From: UA16 sp002292325
Lineage (GTDB): Bacteria > Bacteroidota > Bacteroidia > Flavobacteriales_D > Sanyastnellaceae
NCBI GenBank assembly: GCA_943788645.1
Contig: CALSRC010000006.1
Coordinates: 18,879 to 82,878, forward strand
Reading direction: 5' to 3'
DNA: 64,000 bases
A model generated the notes under the pieces. It was not told the DNA's origin. It made no database searches and saw only the letters and a list, made by a program, of their open reading frames with translations. Below are positions 16,687-25,109 of this stretch, piece after piece (positions within the stretch are counted from its first letter, which is position 1; every line of letters starts with the position of its first letter). The position numbers and the translations under genes were made by a program.

Positions 16687-18371
16687 ACTTGCAGCCCCGC
16701 CCCTCCTCGAATTCACGCAAACGCTGGCTTTGGATGGTGCCATTTCTGGGACTTTTGATCGCAGCAGCTCCCCTCCGGGAAAATTACTTTGAATTATCGA
16801 AGCAACTCGAAATCATGACGGCCATGTTTCGGGAACTCAACATTTATTACGTCGACGAGATTCAACCCGGTGAATTGATGGAAGCCGGAATGGACGCCAT
16901 GGTCAGCAGCCTCGATCCATACACGGTTTACTACCCAGAATCGCGCATCGAAGATTTACGGTTCATGACCACTGGAGAATATGGTGGCATCGGCGCCAGC
17001 ATCCAATTCATCAATGATCGACACTTATTTGTGGACGTGCTGCCTGACTTTCCCGCAGCGCGAGCAGGCTTGAAAATTGGCGATGAATTGACCCATGTGG
17101 ATGGCCAACCGCTCCTAGAGGTGAACCCTGATTTGGTCTCAGAGCTTCTGCAAGGAGCGAGTGGAACTGAGGTGATCATCAAATACATCCCCAATGGTGC
17201 ATCGGAAACCACCGAATTGAGCATCGAGCGTGAAAAAATAAAGTTGCCTGCAGTGCCCTTCCGTTCAGTCGTAGCAGACAGCACTGGATACGTCATACTG
17301 CGGGCCTTTACCCGTGGTTGCTCCTTCGAATTGCGTCAGGCCATTCGGTACCTTCAAGATAGCACGGATGTGAACCAATTGGTTTTAGACTTGCGTGGGA
17401 ATGGAGGAGGCTTGCTTCAAGAATCCATCAGCATCGTCAATCTGTTTGTGCCGAAGGGAGAAGAAGTCGTGAGCACCCGAGGTAAAAAAGAAGAGTGGTT
17501 GAAGAGCTACAAAACAATGGCTGACCCTCTCGTACCAGACTGGCCTGTTGCCGTGCTCATTGATGAACAATCCGCATCGGCATCCGAAATTGTCGCCGGA
17601 ACACTTCAAGATTTGGACCGTGCAATCATTGTCGGCCAAGAGAGTTTTGGAAAAGGCCTCGTCCAGCAGACCAAGCCACTGGCCTATGGCACCAAACTCA
17701 AAGTCACCGTAGCCAAATATTACACGGCGAGCGGCCGGTGCATCCAACGCCTTGACTATGGCGGAAAACGTTCCGCTGAAGGAGTAGCACAAGCGTTCGC
17801 TGACTCCACACTCCAGTCGTTCAAAACACGCAATGGTCGTCCTGTAATTGATGGAAAAGGAGTTCAGCCGGACGTTCCAGTGGACCTTCCTTACATGGGA
17901 TATGTGCTTGAAGGACTCTACATGAATGGAACCCTTTTCGACTTTGCCAATGCTTGGAGTGCGCAACATGATAGCATCGGACCAGCCAAAGATTTTCACC
18001 TCAGCGAAGTCGATTGGCAGGCATTTGTTCAATTCGCAAAGGACAGCGAATCCACTACCTTTGAGTCCAGAACACAAACGGCCTGGAGCGAACTCACTGC
18101 ACTGGCTCGTGAGGAGCAGATATACTCCCTCGATTCCACAGCATTCGATGCCTTTTCTCAGGTATTGGAGCCTTCCATCGAGCGGGATTTGAATCGGTTC
18201 AAGGAAGAAATAACATGGGCTTTGGAGGAAGAATTGGTTATGCGATATCATCTGCAAACCGGGGTTATTGAATGGTCGATACCTCGGGACAACCCCCTCA
18301 ACAAAGCCATTGAATTGATGTCCACAAATCGACACTTGGACATCCTAGCAGGTCCCACGTTTACAGAATGA
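16683..18371 (+). CDS. S41 C-terminal processing peptidase (Ctp/Prc-like)
   Basis: This 562-residue membrane-anchored serine protease has an N-terminal hydrophobic anchor (WLWMVPFLGLLIAAAP, about 17-32), a PDZ domain around GIGASIQF...VDVLPDFPAARAGLKIGDELTHVDG (about 95-180), then the S41 core. The catalytic Ser is in EQSASASEIVAG (about 298) and the Lys in ESFGKGLVQQ (about 322), the Ser-Lys dyad of tail-specific proteases. The C-terminal 170 residues are helical. Family members trim or degrade periplasmic proteins. Translation is probably coupled to both neighbours by 4-base ATGA overlaps (16683-16686 and 18368-18371). Confidence 0.93.
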   Translation: MNLQPRPSSNSRKRWLWMVPFLGLLIAAAPLRENYFELSKQLEIMTAMFRELNIYYVDEIQPGELMEAGMDAMVSSLDPYTVYYPESRIEDLRFMTTGEYGGIGASIQFINDRHLFVDVLPDFPAARAGLKIGDELTHVDGQPLLEVNPDLVSELLQGASGTEVIIKYIPNGASETTELSIEREKIKLPAVPFRSVVADSTGYVILRAFTRGCSFELRQAIRYLQDSTDVNQLVLDLRGNGGGLLQESISIVNLFVPKGEEVVSTRGKKEEWLKSYKTMADPLVPDWPVAVLIDEQSASASEIVAGTLQDLDRAIIVGQESFGKGLVQQTKPLAYGTKLKVTVAKYYTASGRCIQRLDYGGKRSAEGVAQAFADSTLQSFKTRNGRPVIDGKGVQPDVPVDLPYMGYVLEGLYMNGTLFDFANAWSAQHDSIGPAKDFHLSEVDWQAFVQFAKDSESTTFESRTQTAWSELTALAREEQIYSLDSTAFDAFSQVLEPSIERDLNRFKEEITWALEEELVMRYHLQTGVIEWSIPRDNPLNKAIELMSTNRHLDILAGPTFTE

Positions 18372-19933
18372 GTAAAATGCACAAAGGTTCGAATCCTTCG
18401 GTGCAAAGGACGTATGACGCGGCCCTGATTCTGACGGCCATTGCGCTTCCTTTCTCCAACTTTTTGATGAGTCAAGGGGCCTTTTTGCTGGTCATTGCTT
18501 GGGCCGTCGATCGCTGGAAAAACGGACCGATTTTCCGCGGACGATCATGGGCATTTTGGCAATCTCAACTCGTCTTGTGGGGAGTGTTAGCGCTGTTTGG
18601 ATGGCAGTTGATGAGCCTGTTGTGGTCCGCCGACTGGACGTATGGCTGGCGTGCGTTGAGGATTGAACTCCCCTTGTTGGCCTTTCCACTCATCTTGATC
18701 TCAGGTCGATGGAATCAACAACGAGGAATGAACTTAGTGCAGCATGCTTTGGCCGTCGCGGTTATCGCCGCTTGCGTCGCTTGCCTTTGGATGGGCTACC
18801 ATTTTGAAGGCAAAATGCAATCGCGTGATTGGTCTCCATTCATATCTCACATCCGATTCAGCCTCCTGATCACGTTCATTTGGGGCTGGTGGCTGCATCG
18901 TTGGATGATGCAGAAAGAAGTGGTGGCGGGCATATTTCTGATCTTGATTGGTTTATTCGGCGGACTGTTTACCTGGAAGGTGGCGTCGTTGACCGGTGCA
19001 ATCTTATTTCCAGCGGTAACATTGATTGCATGGTGGATTTCCAACAAAGGGCGCATGATCGTGTTGACCATAGCCGGCTTTAGCGCGGTAGCTGCCGCTT
19101 TTTTTTGTTGGAGTTTACGACCCGTTTATCCGGATGCAGCAACCCTGATTGAAACCACGGAAAAAGGTGCGTTTTATGAACATCACCCCGATCGTTGCCT
19201 GCGTGAAAATGAGCACCATGTTTGGACATTTCTCGCGTGGAATGAGCTGGAAGTCGGATGGGCAGCACGCAGCGAGCTTCCATTAAACGGCCTGGATGGA
19301 CGGCATCAAGAACTGCGCATGACGCTCATGCGGTTCCTCACGTCCAAAGGCCTTGCGAAGGACCTTGCAGGAGTCGCTCAGCTATCCAATCGAGAAATTG
19401 GATGGATTGAATCTGGAGTCCCTACCATATTGGAGTTTGAGCATCATGGCCTGCAGCGGCGATTGGATGCTGTCCAATTCGAAATTTGGAATGCTTTGGA
19501 CGGGGGAAATCCCAGTGGACATTCCATAGTTCAGCGCTTGGCGTTCTTGCGTGCAGCTTTTCATATCTATCGTCATCACCCGGTCATTGGGGTGGGGATT
19601 GGAGACGTAGGACAATCATTCGACTGGGCCTATTCCGAATTAAACTCTCCCCTCGCACCCGAATTCAGGCTCCGTGCACACAATCAATTTGTGACATTTC
19701 TAATCGCAGGTGGTCCGCTAAATTTAATTTTGTGGGCAGCAATCCTACTGACCCTTGCATGGAGAGGTGTCCGACCTGGTGACTCGTCCCTTCCGCACAT
19801 GGCTTTACTCTTTGTTTGTGTATTAGCGCTTTCTTGCTTGACAGAAGACACACTGGAAACCCAAGCAGGAGTGACCTTCGCTGGATTCTTCATTGGTCTA
19901 CTGGGACGCCGCACCCACGCCCAAATCCAATAA
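18368..19933 (+). CDS. O-antigen ligase / polymerase family membrane protein
   Basis: The protein is 521 residues with about ten to twelve predicted transmembrane helices. A long soluble loop lies in the second half (about 250-390), followed by the Wzy_C signature near AFHIYRHHPVIGVGIGDVG and HNQFVTFLIAGGPLNLILWAAILL. This is the layout of the WaaL/Wzy family, which transfers polysaccharide onto lipid A core or other acceptors at the periplasmic face. Substrate and exact activity cannot be told. It is coupled by ATGA to the S41 protease upstream. Its last 36 bases overlap the end of the convergent GT2-GT9 glycosyltransferase gene, a likely partner in LPS assembly. Confidence 0.82.
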   Translation: MSKMHKGSNPSVQRTYDAALILTAIALPFSNFLMSQGAFLLVIAWAVDRWKNGPIFRGRSWAFWQSQLVLWGVLALFGWQLMSLLWSADWTYGWRALRIELPLLAFPLILISGRWNQQRGMNLVQHALAVAVIAACVACLWMGYHFEGKMQSRDWSPFISHIRFSLLITFIWGWWLHRWMMQKEVVAGIFLILIGLFGGLFTWKVASLTGAILFPAVTLIAWWISNKGRMIVLTIAGFSAVAAAFFCWSLRPVYPDAATLIETTEKGAFYEHHPDRCLRENEHHVWTFLAWNELEVGWAARSELPLNGLDGRHQELRMTLMRFLTSKGLAKDLAGVAQLSNREIGWIESGVPTILEFEHHGLQRRLDAVQFEIWNALDGGNPSGHSIVQRLAFLRAAFHIYRHHPVIGVGIGDVGQSFDWAYSELNSPLAPEFRLRAHNQFVTFLIAGGPLNLILWAAILLTLAWRGVRPGDSSLPHMALLFVCVLALSCLTEDTLETQAGVTFAGFFIGLLGRRTHAQIQ

Positions 19934-21694
19934 AGCTGCAGCAACGTCCGCAACTTCTATGTCCAAGCACCCTTCGTCTGTTCGGTTGGATGTAGCGATC
20001 CACTTGGCCCGTGATCCCATCGGATGCCATCGCTCGGGCCAAGTCGGTGCCGCTGTGCCATAAAGACCAACACATGCTGTACCTAGAGCCGAAGCCAAGT
20101 GAAGAGGTCCAGTGCTCGAAGCCACCAAGCCGTCTACCTCTTGAATCAATGACATCAATTCCTCCAATGTCAATGCTCCCGTGGCATTCACTGCATCCAC
20201 CTCTTCACACCATAACGCGAGCTCAGGCCAAGCTTCGGCCTCTTTGGCGGTGCCCGTCCAAATGACACGGTGCCCCTCCCTCATCAACGTGCGCATCAAT
20301 TTCACATACTGATCGATGGACCAATTTGTGGCGCTATTGTTCGATCCCGGATGAAGAATAACGTGGCTGCGACCTGGAGCCAGCCAGGTTGCAGCTCCTT
20401 GCACCCGCGTTTGTACATGACTCCACGATTCGGCCTCCAATCCCGCCCATTCAGCCCATTCCTCCGGAGATTGAGACGGCATCGCACCCGGCTCGACCCA
20501 TCCTGGGACCGGTTGAAGAACATGGGCCAAATCCAATCCGTGCCACGCCTCGTGCTGTCCAGAATGCTTTCGCGAAACCCCGTGGCGTAGATTGATGTAG
20601 CGGGCAAAAGGCCAGCGACGCGCTGTTCCAAGCCGCAAAGGAACCCCCGCATGCTTCAATGCTTTGGCGACTTCAACATCTGGAAAAGCCAAAATCGCCG
20701 CATCATAAACACTCAAATCCAATGGTTCATCTCCATCCCACTCCAGCACCTGAACGACAGACCGAGAAGCTCTGGCTACAGGAGCGGCATAAGCACGTAC
20801 CAAAGCATCGACTTGAACGTGCTTAGCCAATCGACCCGCAATGGGCAATGTCAGCACCACGTCGCCGATTGCATCGGTGCGACATAACAAAATTCGTTGA
20901 ACCTCTTCCCTTCCGGAATGCTTCAGCACCGATTTCTTCCAACGCCATGCAGCGGCCTTTCGGTATTTTTCAGAGGTAGCGAAAGCGCTCCACCGGGCAA
21001 TGGTCCATCCTGCCCAGCCATCTCGCCAACCACCTCGAAAAAGAGCGTTTTTCATCCACTGAAAAGCTGATTTCAATGGACGTATGAGACTCCATGTCAT
21101 CCAGTCCGGTCCACTGTATTGAGTTGCAGCGATGTCACTGAAAAACCGAATCTGCCGAACGTGATCTTCAATTTCGTTGTAAGAAAAATGCAATAAATCA
21201 CCGCTCAGATGTTGCGGTGATCTTCCTGAGGTCAATTCCAATCGGTCGTGTGGATTCTCTCCCGTCCAGTGTGCTTGACCTGCTCTCCAAAGTCTGCATT
21301 TGCGATCGGGGTACCAACCACCATGCCGCACCCAATGTCCACAATAGGATGTCAAGCGATTGAATTCATATCCATCACACTGCTGATCACCGACCTTCCA
21401 TTCCAACAGTGATGTGCGCAATTCTGGGCCAATTGCTTCGTCCGCATCCAATGAAATCAACCAAGCTCCCAGCGCTTGCCGTGCTGCCCAGTTTTTTTGT
21501 TCGATGTGCCCCTCAAAAGGGTGATGCAACACTCGGGCTCCCGCCGCTTCAGCAAATTCAACCGTGCGATCCGTTGATCCTGAATCCACCACCACCACCT
21601 CATCCGCGATTCCATCCAAAGAGGCAATGCAACGGTTGATGTTGCTTTCCTCGTTGAATGCAATGATGACAGCGGACAGAACAGGACGATTCAT
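19898..21694 (-). CDS. Fused glycosyltransferase: GT2 (KdtX/WaaE-like) plus GT9 (heptosyltransferase-like)
   Basis: Two complete enzymes are joined in one 598-residue frame. Residues 1 to about 250 are a family 2 transferase of the KdtX/WaaE LPS-core type. Visible are VIIAFNEESNINRCIASL, the DSGSTDRT nucleotide-sugar motif, EQKNWAARQALGAWLISLDADE and RKCRLWR. From about 264 (RILLCRTDAIGDVVLTLPIAGRLA) the protein is a GT9 ADP-heptose-type transferase with HVILHPGSNN, RVIWTGTAKEAE and the donor-site motif SSTGPLHLASALGTACVGLYG. The pieces are usually separate neighbouring genes. The fusion suggests consecutive sugar additions to the lipid A core. The start is the ATG at 21694, the first residue of GT2 homology. 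It overlaps the convergent ligase gene by 36 bases. Confidence 0.88.
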   Translation of the reverse strand: MNRPVLSAVIIAFNEESNINRCIASLDGIADEVVVVDSGSTDRTVEFAEAAGARVLHHPFEGHIEQKNWAARQALGAWLISLDADEAIGPELRTSLLEWKVGDQQCDGYEFNRLTSYCGHWVRHGGWYPDRKCRLWRAGQAHWTGENPHDRLELTSGRSPQHLSGDLLHFSYNEIEDHVRQIRFFSDIAATQYSGPDWMTWSLIRPLKSAFQWMKNALFRGGWRDGWAGWTIARWSAFATSEKYRKAAAWRWKKSVLKHSGREEVQRILLCRTDAIGDVVLTLPIAGRLAKHVQVDALVRAYAAPVARASRSVVQVLEWDGDEPLDLSVYDAAILAFPDVEVAKALKHAGVPLRLGTARRWPFARYINLRHGVSRKHSGQHEAWHGLDLAHVLQPVPGWVEPGAMPSQSPEEWAEWAGLEAESWSHVQTRVQGAATWLAPGRSHVILHPGSNNSATNWSIDQYVKLMRTLMREGHRVIWTGTAKEAEAWPELALWCEEVDAVNATGALTLEELMSLIQEVDGLVASSTGPLHLASALGTACVGLYGTAAPTWPERWHPMGSRAKWIATSNRTDEGCLDIEVADVAAALLDLGVGAASQ

Positions 21695-21764
21695 GGGATT
21701 CAAATGCAAAAAGAGGAATTCCACGCAAGTTACTGCGCACAGACAGGAAGTTTCTAACGAATGC

Positions 21765-21794
21765 TTGCACCCCTCGTGAGACCCATTATTTTTG
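21765..21794 (+). promoter_or_regulatory. Bacteroidota-type promoter for purD
   Basis: TTG at 21765-21767 (-33 element) and TATTTTTG at 21787-21794 (TAnnTTTG -7 element) are separated by 19 bases, the consensus spacing of the Bacteroidota primary sigma factor. The -7 box ends only four bases before the ATG of purD (21799), so the transcript is expected to be leaderless or nearly so, or to start from another site. Confidence 0.6.
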
Positions 21795-21798
21795 TTTC

Positions 21799-23086
21799 AT
21801 GAATGTACTGTTGTTGGGAAGCGGCGGGCGAGAGCACGCCATCGCATGGAAGCTGAGTCAGTCTTCCATGTTGCGGAGTTTACATATTGCTCCGGGGAAT
21901 GGAGGCATGGAACCATTGGGAACCGTCGCGGACTTGGATGTGATGGATTTTGCAGCTGTTGAACGTTATGTTCGTCGCCATGATATAGGCTTGCTAATTG
22001 TCGGAGCTGAAGCACCGCTTGTAGCAGGAATTGCAGATTACTTCGAAGCATCAACCAAGACCAACATCCTCGTCGTTGGTCCGAAGAAAGCTGGAGCCAT
22101 GCTGGAAGGAAGCAAAGAATTTGCCAAAGCTTTCATGCAACGGCACAATATTCCTACCGCTCGGTACGTCAGCTTCGACCATACGCAATTGGATGATGCG
22201 ATTGCGGCTTTGGACTCCTTCATGCCACCCTATGTCATCAAAGCGGATGGTCTTGCAGCAGGCAAGGGAGTGGTTATTACAGAATCCAAGACGGAAGCCA
22301 CCAAAACCCTCACCAGCATGTTGAGTGGAGGCGCATTTGAGGATGCTGGTAAAAAGGTGGTCATCGAAGAGTTCCTTTCTGGTAAGGAGCTGAGCATGTT
22401 CGCTGTGACCGATGGTCACAGCTACCACTTATTGCCGTCTGCGAAAGACTACAAGCAGATTGGTGAAGGCGATACAGGTCCAAACACGGGTGGCATGGGT
22501 GCCATCTCTCCTGTACCTTTCTTGACGGAAGAATTCCAAGAAAAAGCGCTGAATCAGGTCATCATCCCGACCATCAAAGGCTTGGGAAAAGACGGGATAC
22601 CATTTTCAGGGATTCTATTTTTTGGACTGATTCGCGTCGGCAGTGACCCGTATGTGATTGAATACAATTGCCGTCTTGGAGATCCCGAGACTGAAGTGAT
22701 TCTCCCCAGAATCAAAAGCGATTTACTCCACTTGTTTGAAAGCCTCTGCTCAGGATTGTTTGTCTGAATACGATTTAGTCACAGACGAGCGGGCGGCGGC
22801 TACGGTCATTTTGGCCAGCGATGGATACCCCGGATCGTATGAAAAAGGAAAAGAAATCAAAGGACTGAAAGACATCGAGGGCATTGACGGTCACGTGTTT
22901 CATGCTGGAACGAAGCAAAGTCGCAAAAAACTGTACACCAATGGAGGCAGGGTTCTCGCTCTTACAGGCCGAGGGGCAGATGTGACGGAGGCCTTGAAGA
23001 ACAGCTACCGGCTCGAGGAAAAAGTGGGGTTCGAAGGGGCTTATTGTCGGAAAGACATCGGAGCAGATGTGCTCGACTTGGCGTGA
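21799..23086 (+). pseudogene. purD: Phosphoribosylamine-glycine ligase, interrupted by a one-base frameshift
   Basis: PurD joins glycine to phosphoribosylamine, the second step of purine synthesis. The first frame gives LLLGSGGREHAIAWKL, the ATP-grasp core with YVIKADGLAAGKGVV (about 150-165), GPNTGGMGAISPVPF, and VIEYNCRLGDPETEV. It then ends in unrelated residues at a TGA (22765-22767). The second frame, from 22742, continues as ASAQDCLSEYDLVTDERAAATVILASDGYPGSYEKG to 23086. Removing one A from the GAAAG at 22738-22742 joins them as ...LLHLFEASAQDCL..., giving 428 residues, the normal length. All else is intact, so a sequencing or assembly error or a very recent mutation is likeliest; ribosomal slippage is possible. 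Frame pieces: 21799-22767 and 22736-23086. Confidence 0.9.
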
Positions 23087-23102
23087 TCAAGAGAAACTCG
23101 AA

Positions 23103-23291
23103 TCAAACGATTCCTCCCTCCTGCTCTGCTTTCTCCGTGTATTTCTTCTGCAACCGCAGCCAGAAAAACAGCCCCACAAATCCCAACGCAATCACGCTCA
23201 TGTTGAAAGGTGAACTGATCGGTACCAAAACAGTTTCAAAGGTCCACTCAATAAATTTGGCGACGGGGGTAATGACTTCTTGCGTGTTCAT
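23103..23291 (-). CDS. Small single-span membrane protein (DUF6341-like)
   Basis: The product is 62 residues, with an N-terminal amphipathic region (NTQEVITPVAKFIEWTFETVLVP), a transmembrane helix (MSVIALGFVGLFFWL) and a charged tail. Size, topology and position beside a DUF6427-like gene match the small DUF6341-type protein of Flavobacteriia; function is unknown. I chose the ATG at 23291 over an upstream TTG at 23321. A TAnnTTTG box lies on the minus strand upstream (23309-23316). Confidence 0.6.
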   Translation of the reverse strand: MNTQEVITPVAKFIEWTFETVLVPISSPFNMSVIALGFVGLFFWLRLQKKYTEKAEQEGGIV

Positions 23292-23308
23292 GGGAGCTAA
23301 ATTCGGGA

Positions 23309-23316
23309 CAAAAATA
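23309..23316 (-). promoter_or_regulatory. -7 box (TATTTTTG) for the small membrane protein gene
   Basis: The minus-strand sequence TATTTTTG fits TAnnTTTG exactly and lies 18 bases upstream of the ATG at 23291. No TTG at the usual -33 distance is clear, so this is a partial promoter call. Confidence 0.4.
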
Positions 23317-23324
23317 AGCAACCG

Positions 23325-24269
23325 TTGATTTCAATCCTCCGATCCAACCAACCAATTGCATGGTTCATTGTTCCGTTGACCTTATTCGCTGGATTGCTCG
23401 CACGTGGATGGGTTCTTGAATCAACATGGGAATCCCTGTCTATTCAGGGCGGAGGACTCATTTTTGTTGCCATGCTATGCCATCACATTTATGTCAAAGG
23501 ACATTTCGTCGAGCGCGGAGATCCTGCATTGGGGTGGTGTGTCATTGCGTGGGGCTTGATTTTTTTGGAAGTAACCGGTCCTTGGATGGATCAACTTTTG
23601 TTTTGGTTGAGCCTCCTCATCGCATGCGCGAGTTTGTCCCTGACGCTGCGGATGCACCGACAACCTACTACCAGCGCGATTCAGTTCAGGGCCGGAGCGT
23701 TAGCTGCCGTGGCAATTTATTTGAACCCTGAGCTTTGGGGGATTGCAGTGGGCTTAATTCTGATCCAGATCAACACCCGCCCTGCCATCTTTCGCGAATG
23801 GATGATGCTCACCATTGGTGCGGTTTGGGGCGGGCTGGGAGCGTTTTTTGTGGCCGCCCTGCTCAATCCAACTTCAGGACCGACAGCATTTGTCCATCCC
23901 TCCGTTTTGGGCGATGTATTCCTCTTCGGAGGAACCGTTGCGTGGGGAGCATTTGGATTCATTGTGCTCATGAAGGAACAATCAAACAAAAATCTGCGGA
24001 TGCAGAATGCCCGAATCAACTCTGTCTTATTCACAGGTTCATTGGTTGCCGGATCATGTATTTCATGGGGACTTCAAATTCCATTGGAAGCTGTGTTTCG
24101 CGCACCGCCCGCATCCCCTGCTCTGGCCCTTCCGCTCGCTTTTTTGACCGTGAACCTCATTCCACAATGGGAACATCACAAACGCAACTCGAATCGCTTG
24201 ACCAACGGCTTGTTCTGGCTGTTTGTTGGTACGCTGTTGGTTCTTTTTACACACCAAATTATTCCCTGA
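23325..24269 (+). CDS. DUF6427-like multi-span membrane protein
   Basis: This 314-residue integral membrane protein has about nine hydrophobic helices. The N-terminus (ISILRSNQPIAWFIVPLTLFAG) resembles the SKPINY-type start of the flavobacterial DUF6427 family, and the divergent small DUF6341-like gene beside it supports that. The role is unknown; in relatives the pair sits near nucleotide-metabolism genes, here between purD and purQ. The start is TTG at 23325, the first codon after the divergent intergenic region; there is no in-frame ATG before the first helix. The stop lies 27 bases before purQ. Confidence 0.68.
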   Translation: MISILRSNQPIAWFIVPLTLFAGLLARGWVLESTWESLSIQGGGLIFVAMLCHHIYVKGHFVERGDPALGWCVIAWGLIFLEVTGPWMDQLLFWLSLLIACASLSLTLRMHRQPTTSAIQFRAGALAAVAIYLNPELWGIAVGLILIQINTRPAIFREWMMLTIGAVWGGLGAFFVAALLNPTSGPTAFVHPSVLGDVFLFGGTVAWGAFGFIVLMKEQSNKNLRMQNARINSVLFTGSLVAGSCISWGLQIPLEAVFRAPPASPALALPLAFLTVNLIPQWEHHKRNSNRLTNGLFWLFVGTLLVLFTHQIIP

Positions 24270-24296
24270 TTTCATCAGATTGTCGAACTTCGCACT

Positions 24297-24989
24297 ATGA
24301 AATTTGGAGTGGTCACTTTCCCCGGCTCAAACTGCGACATGGACATGGTCCATGCATTGGAGCACGAGTTAGATTTTTCGGTCGTTCAACTTTGGCATAA
24401 AGACCGTGACCTCCAGGGAGTGGATGTCGTGGTTTTGCCCGGTGGATTCAGCTACGGTGATTACCTCCGAAGCGGTGCAATTGCCCGGTTCTCACCCATT
24501 ATGGAGTCCGTGATTGCTCATGCCCATCGCGGGGGGCGGGTCTTTGGTGTGTGCAATGGCTTTCAGATCTTGTGTGAGACAGGCCTGCTTCCGGGAGCTT
24601 TGTTGCACAACGAAAGCCGAAAATTCATCTGCAAGAATGTTCATTTGAAACCCGTTTCTCGGATTGCGCCAATTTCTAGCGCGTCAGAAACAGACCAGCC
24701 GCTTGTGATCCCAATCGCCCATGGAGAGGGCAACTACTTCATTGATGACGACGGCTTGAAAGCACTTCAGGACAATGACCAAGTTTTGTTTCAGTATTGT
24801 GATGAAGCAGGCAAAGTGAACAACTGGTCCAACCCGAACGGAGCCAAGGATAACATCGCAGGAGTGGCCAATAAAGCAATGAATGTCTTCGGCATGATGC
24901 CTCATCCTGAACGTGCTGCAAGTTCCGACCTGGGAAATACCGATGGAGCAGCCATCCTACGAGGCCTCGCATCCTTGGTGGAAGCCTGA
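24297..24989 (+). CDS. purQ: Phosphoribosylformylglycinamidine synthase, glutaminase subunit PurQ
   Basis: PurQ supplies ammonia from glutamine to the PurL synthase in the fourth step of purine synthesis. The 230-residue protein starts with the typical FGVVTFPGSNCD. It has LPGGFSYGDYLRSGAIA (about 42-58), the nucleophile Cys86 in GVCNGFQILCE, and the catalytic His-Glu pair near the C-terminus in GMMPHPERA. A stand-alone PurQ means the organism should have the three-part PurL/PurS/PurQ enzyme rather than the long single-chain PurL found in many Bacteroidota. It lies 1.2 kb downstream of purD on the same strand. Confidence 0.95.
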   Translation: MKFGVVTFPGSNCDMDMVHALEHELDFSVVQLWHKDRDLQGVDVVVLPGGFSYGDYLRSGAIARFSPIMESVIAHAHRGGRVFGVCNGFQILCETGLLPGALLHNESRKFICKNVHLKPVSRIAPISSASETDQPLVIPIAHGEGNYFIDDDGLKALQDNDQVLFQYCDEAGKVNNWSNPNGAKDNIAGVANKAMNVFGMMPHPERAASSDLGNTDGAAILRGLASLVEA

Positions 24990-25068
24990 AACTGCGCTAC
25001 GCGAAAATCGTTGCAAGGTGTTGGCAAATGTTGCTCTTCGCGACAGGCGATGTGAACATGATTGCGCT

Positions 25069-25076
25069 TATTTTTG
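25069..25076 (+). promoter_or_regulatory. -7 box (TATTTTTG) upstream of dxs
   Basis: TATTTTTG matches TAnnTTTG and lies 33 bases upstream of the dxs ATG at 25110, leaving room for a short leader. No well-spaced TTG -33 element is seen. It lies in the 120-base gap after purQ. Confidence 0.45.
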
Positions 25077-25109
25077 TTCGTATCAGACAGGAGCAATAAG
25101 ACCCTATCC

